A DNA stretch of 64,000 nucleotides from assembly GCF_900167255.1 (NCBI RefSeq), contig NZ_FUYB01000022.1, positions 1 to 64,000 of the forward strand, written 5' to 3'. The notes beneath the pieces were generated by a model. The model made no database searches. It was not told the origin of the DNA and worked only from the letters and a program-made list of their open reading frames with translations. Source of the DNA: Thiothrix eikelboomii (lineage in GTDB: Bacteria; Pseudomonadota; Gammaproteobacteria; Thiotrichales; Thiotrichaceae). The position numbers were made by a program, and so were the translations under genes. Of this stretch, positions 63,464-64,000 are shown one piece after another. Position 1 is the first letter of the stretch. Each line of letters begins with the position of its first letter.

Positions 63464-64000
63464 TTAAGCCGCTTTTTGCAAGTAATCGACGCGTTGTGGA
63501 TTAGAAAAATATGCACCATCTGCCCCTAGATGTTGATTAAAAGCTGCCTTCACTTGCGCATAAAGTTCAGGGCTGAGTAGATGCTGGGTATGGGTTACAC
63601 CAATAATCCGCTGTTCAAATTCAGCAAAATCCGCGAAATGGGTCGCTGCATTGAAAAAAATTTGCTGGTTCAGTTGCAGTAAGCCAGTCTCGACTGCTTG
63701 TTGGGTGTGCTGAAAAGCGGCTGCACGTACTTGCTGCTCATCATGAAATAAACGCAAAACCTCATTAAATGCACCGGCATAAATAGGTTCAGAAATCCAT
63801 AATGAGCCTTGCGTTTTCAAGACTCTGGCGATTTCTTGGAAAACTTGTGGCATCAGTTCAAGAGGCACATGATGGAGCGATTTGAACATAAATACCACAT
63901 CAACACTCTGATCTGGCAAATCAATGGCTTGTGCTCCGCCTGCACGGAATTCAATACAAGCGGGATGTTCACTTGCCAGATTCGCAGCGTGTTGCAGATG
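63464..64000 (-). CDS. SAM-dependent methyltransferase, 5' end outside the window
   Basis: The C-terminal 178 codons of a class I methyltransferase. The frame is open to the window edge at 64000, so the true start lies outside. IDLPDQSVDVVFMFKSLHHVP is the typical motif after the SAM-binding region, and VLKTQGSLWISEPIYAG corresponds to the post-motif strand. Motif I is not in the window. A TTG at 63919 could look like a start but sits inside the conserved fold. It lies 93 bases upstream of rfbA on the same strand. Confidence 0.75.
   Translation of the reverse strand, partial: HLQHAANLASEHPACIEFRAGGAQAIDLPDQSVDVVFMFKSLHHVPLELMPQVFQEIARVLKTQGSLWISEPIYAGAFNEVLRLFHDEQQVRAAAFQHTQQAVETGLLQLNQQIFFNAATHFADFAEFEQRIIGVTHTQHLLSPELYAQVKAAFNQHLGADGAYFSNPQRVDYLQKAA

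Noticed and set aside
1-64000. CRISPR arrays, insertion sequences, integrases and defence systems
   Set aside because: I looked for regularly spaced repeats, transposase or recombinase motifs and known defence domains and saw none in this window.

Overview
The window is a stretch of chromosome from a gammaproteobacterium. The evidence is a set of conserved gene neighbourhoods typical of that class: ftsB-ispD-ispF, dksA next to gluQ, accB-accC-prmA, petABC-sspA-sspB, hemA-prfA-prmC divergent from a TPR lipoprotein-lolB-ispE-tRNA(Gln)-prs-rplY-pth-ychF, and ilvI-ilvH. The Rieske/cytochrome b/c1 operon implies a respiring organism, and the type IV pilus and exopolysaccharide genes suggest surface attachment or gliding. 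Base composition looks moderate to slightly AT-rich. A filamentous sulfur oxidiser of the Thiotrichales would fit, but that is a guess and the sequence does not prove it. No rRNA, CRISPR array, insertion sequence or phage gene was seen.

Layout. 1-2.4 kb: an AT-rich CPBP protease-like gene, then a thioredoxin-like gene divergent from an HxlR regulator, and a methyltransferase. 2.5-14.6 kb: housekeeping genes for division (ftsB), isoprenoid synthesis (ispD, ispF), tRNA modification (gluQ), stringent control (dksA), fatty-acid synthesis (accB, accC), ribosomal protein methylation (prmA), histidine synthesis (hisC) and a Nif3-family protein. Among them lie a zinc-ribbon/DUF3426 protein, a HerA-like ATPase, a peptidoglycan-binding lipoprotein and an unrecognised 146-residue protein. 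14.8-20.7 kb: petABC, sspAB, folA and a dihydroorotase-like gene whose expected metal-site and catalytic residues are replaced. 20.7-22 kb: a SUMF1-fold protein lacking the catalytic cysteines, and a small ORF.

22.0-33.8 kb is the most distinctive part. Two consecutive minor-pilin/PilY1 sets (pilV-pilW-pilX-pilE-pilY1, then pilV-pilW-pilX-pilY1) lie on one strand with almost no gaps. They encode two divergent PilY1 tip adhesins of about 1,220 residues, each with a cysteine-rich insertion inside its VWA domain. 33.9-47.3 kb returns to housekeeping genes, two tRNAs (Gln-UUG and elongator Met-CAU), an AEC transporter and acetolactate synthase.

47.4-64 kb is almost all on the minus strand. After a putative HExxH protein and a CopD-like membrane protein comes a Wzx/Wzy-type exopolysaccharide locus: a Wzc-like tyrosine autokinase, an acyltransferase-3, a WcaJ-type initiating transferase, two GT2 glycosyltransferases, a hexapeptide acyltransferase, a Wzy/O-antigen-ligase-like protein, a Wzx flippase, a split PssD/PssE glycosyltransferase, a methyltransferase, the full dTDP-rhamnose pathway (rfbA, rfbC, rfbD, rfbB) and a methyltransferase cut by the window end. 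Read together, they should make a rhamnose-containing, probably acylated surface polysaccharide. Between the initiating transferase and the first GT2 gene is a 291-base gap holding a near-consensus promoter that points the opposite way to all neighbouring genes.
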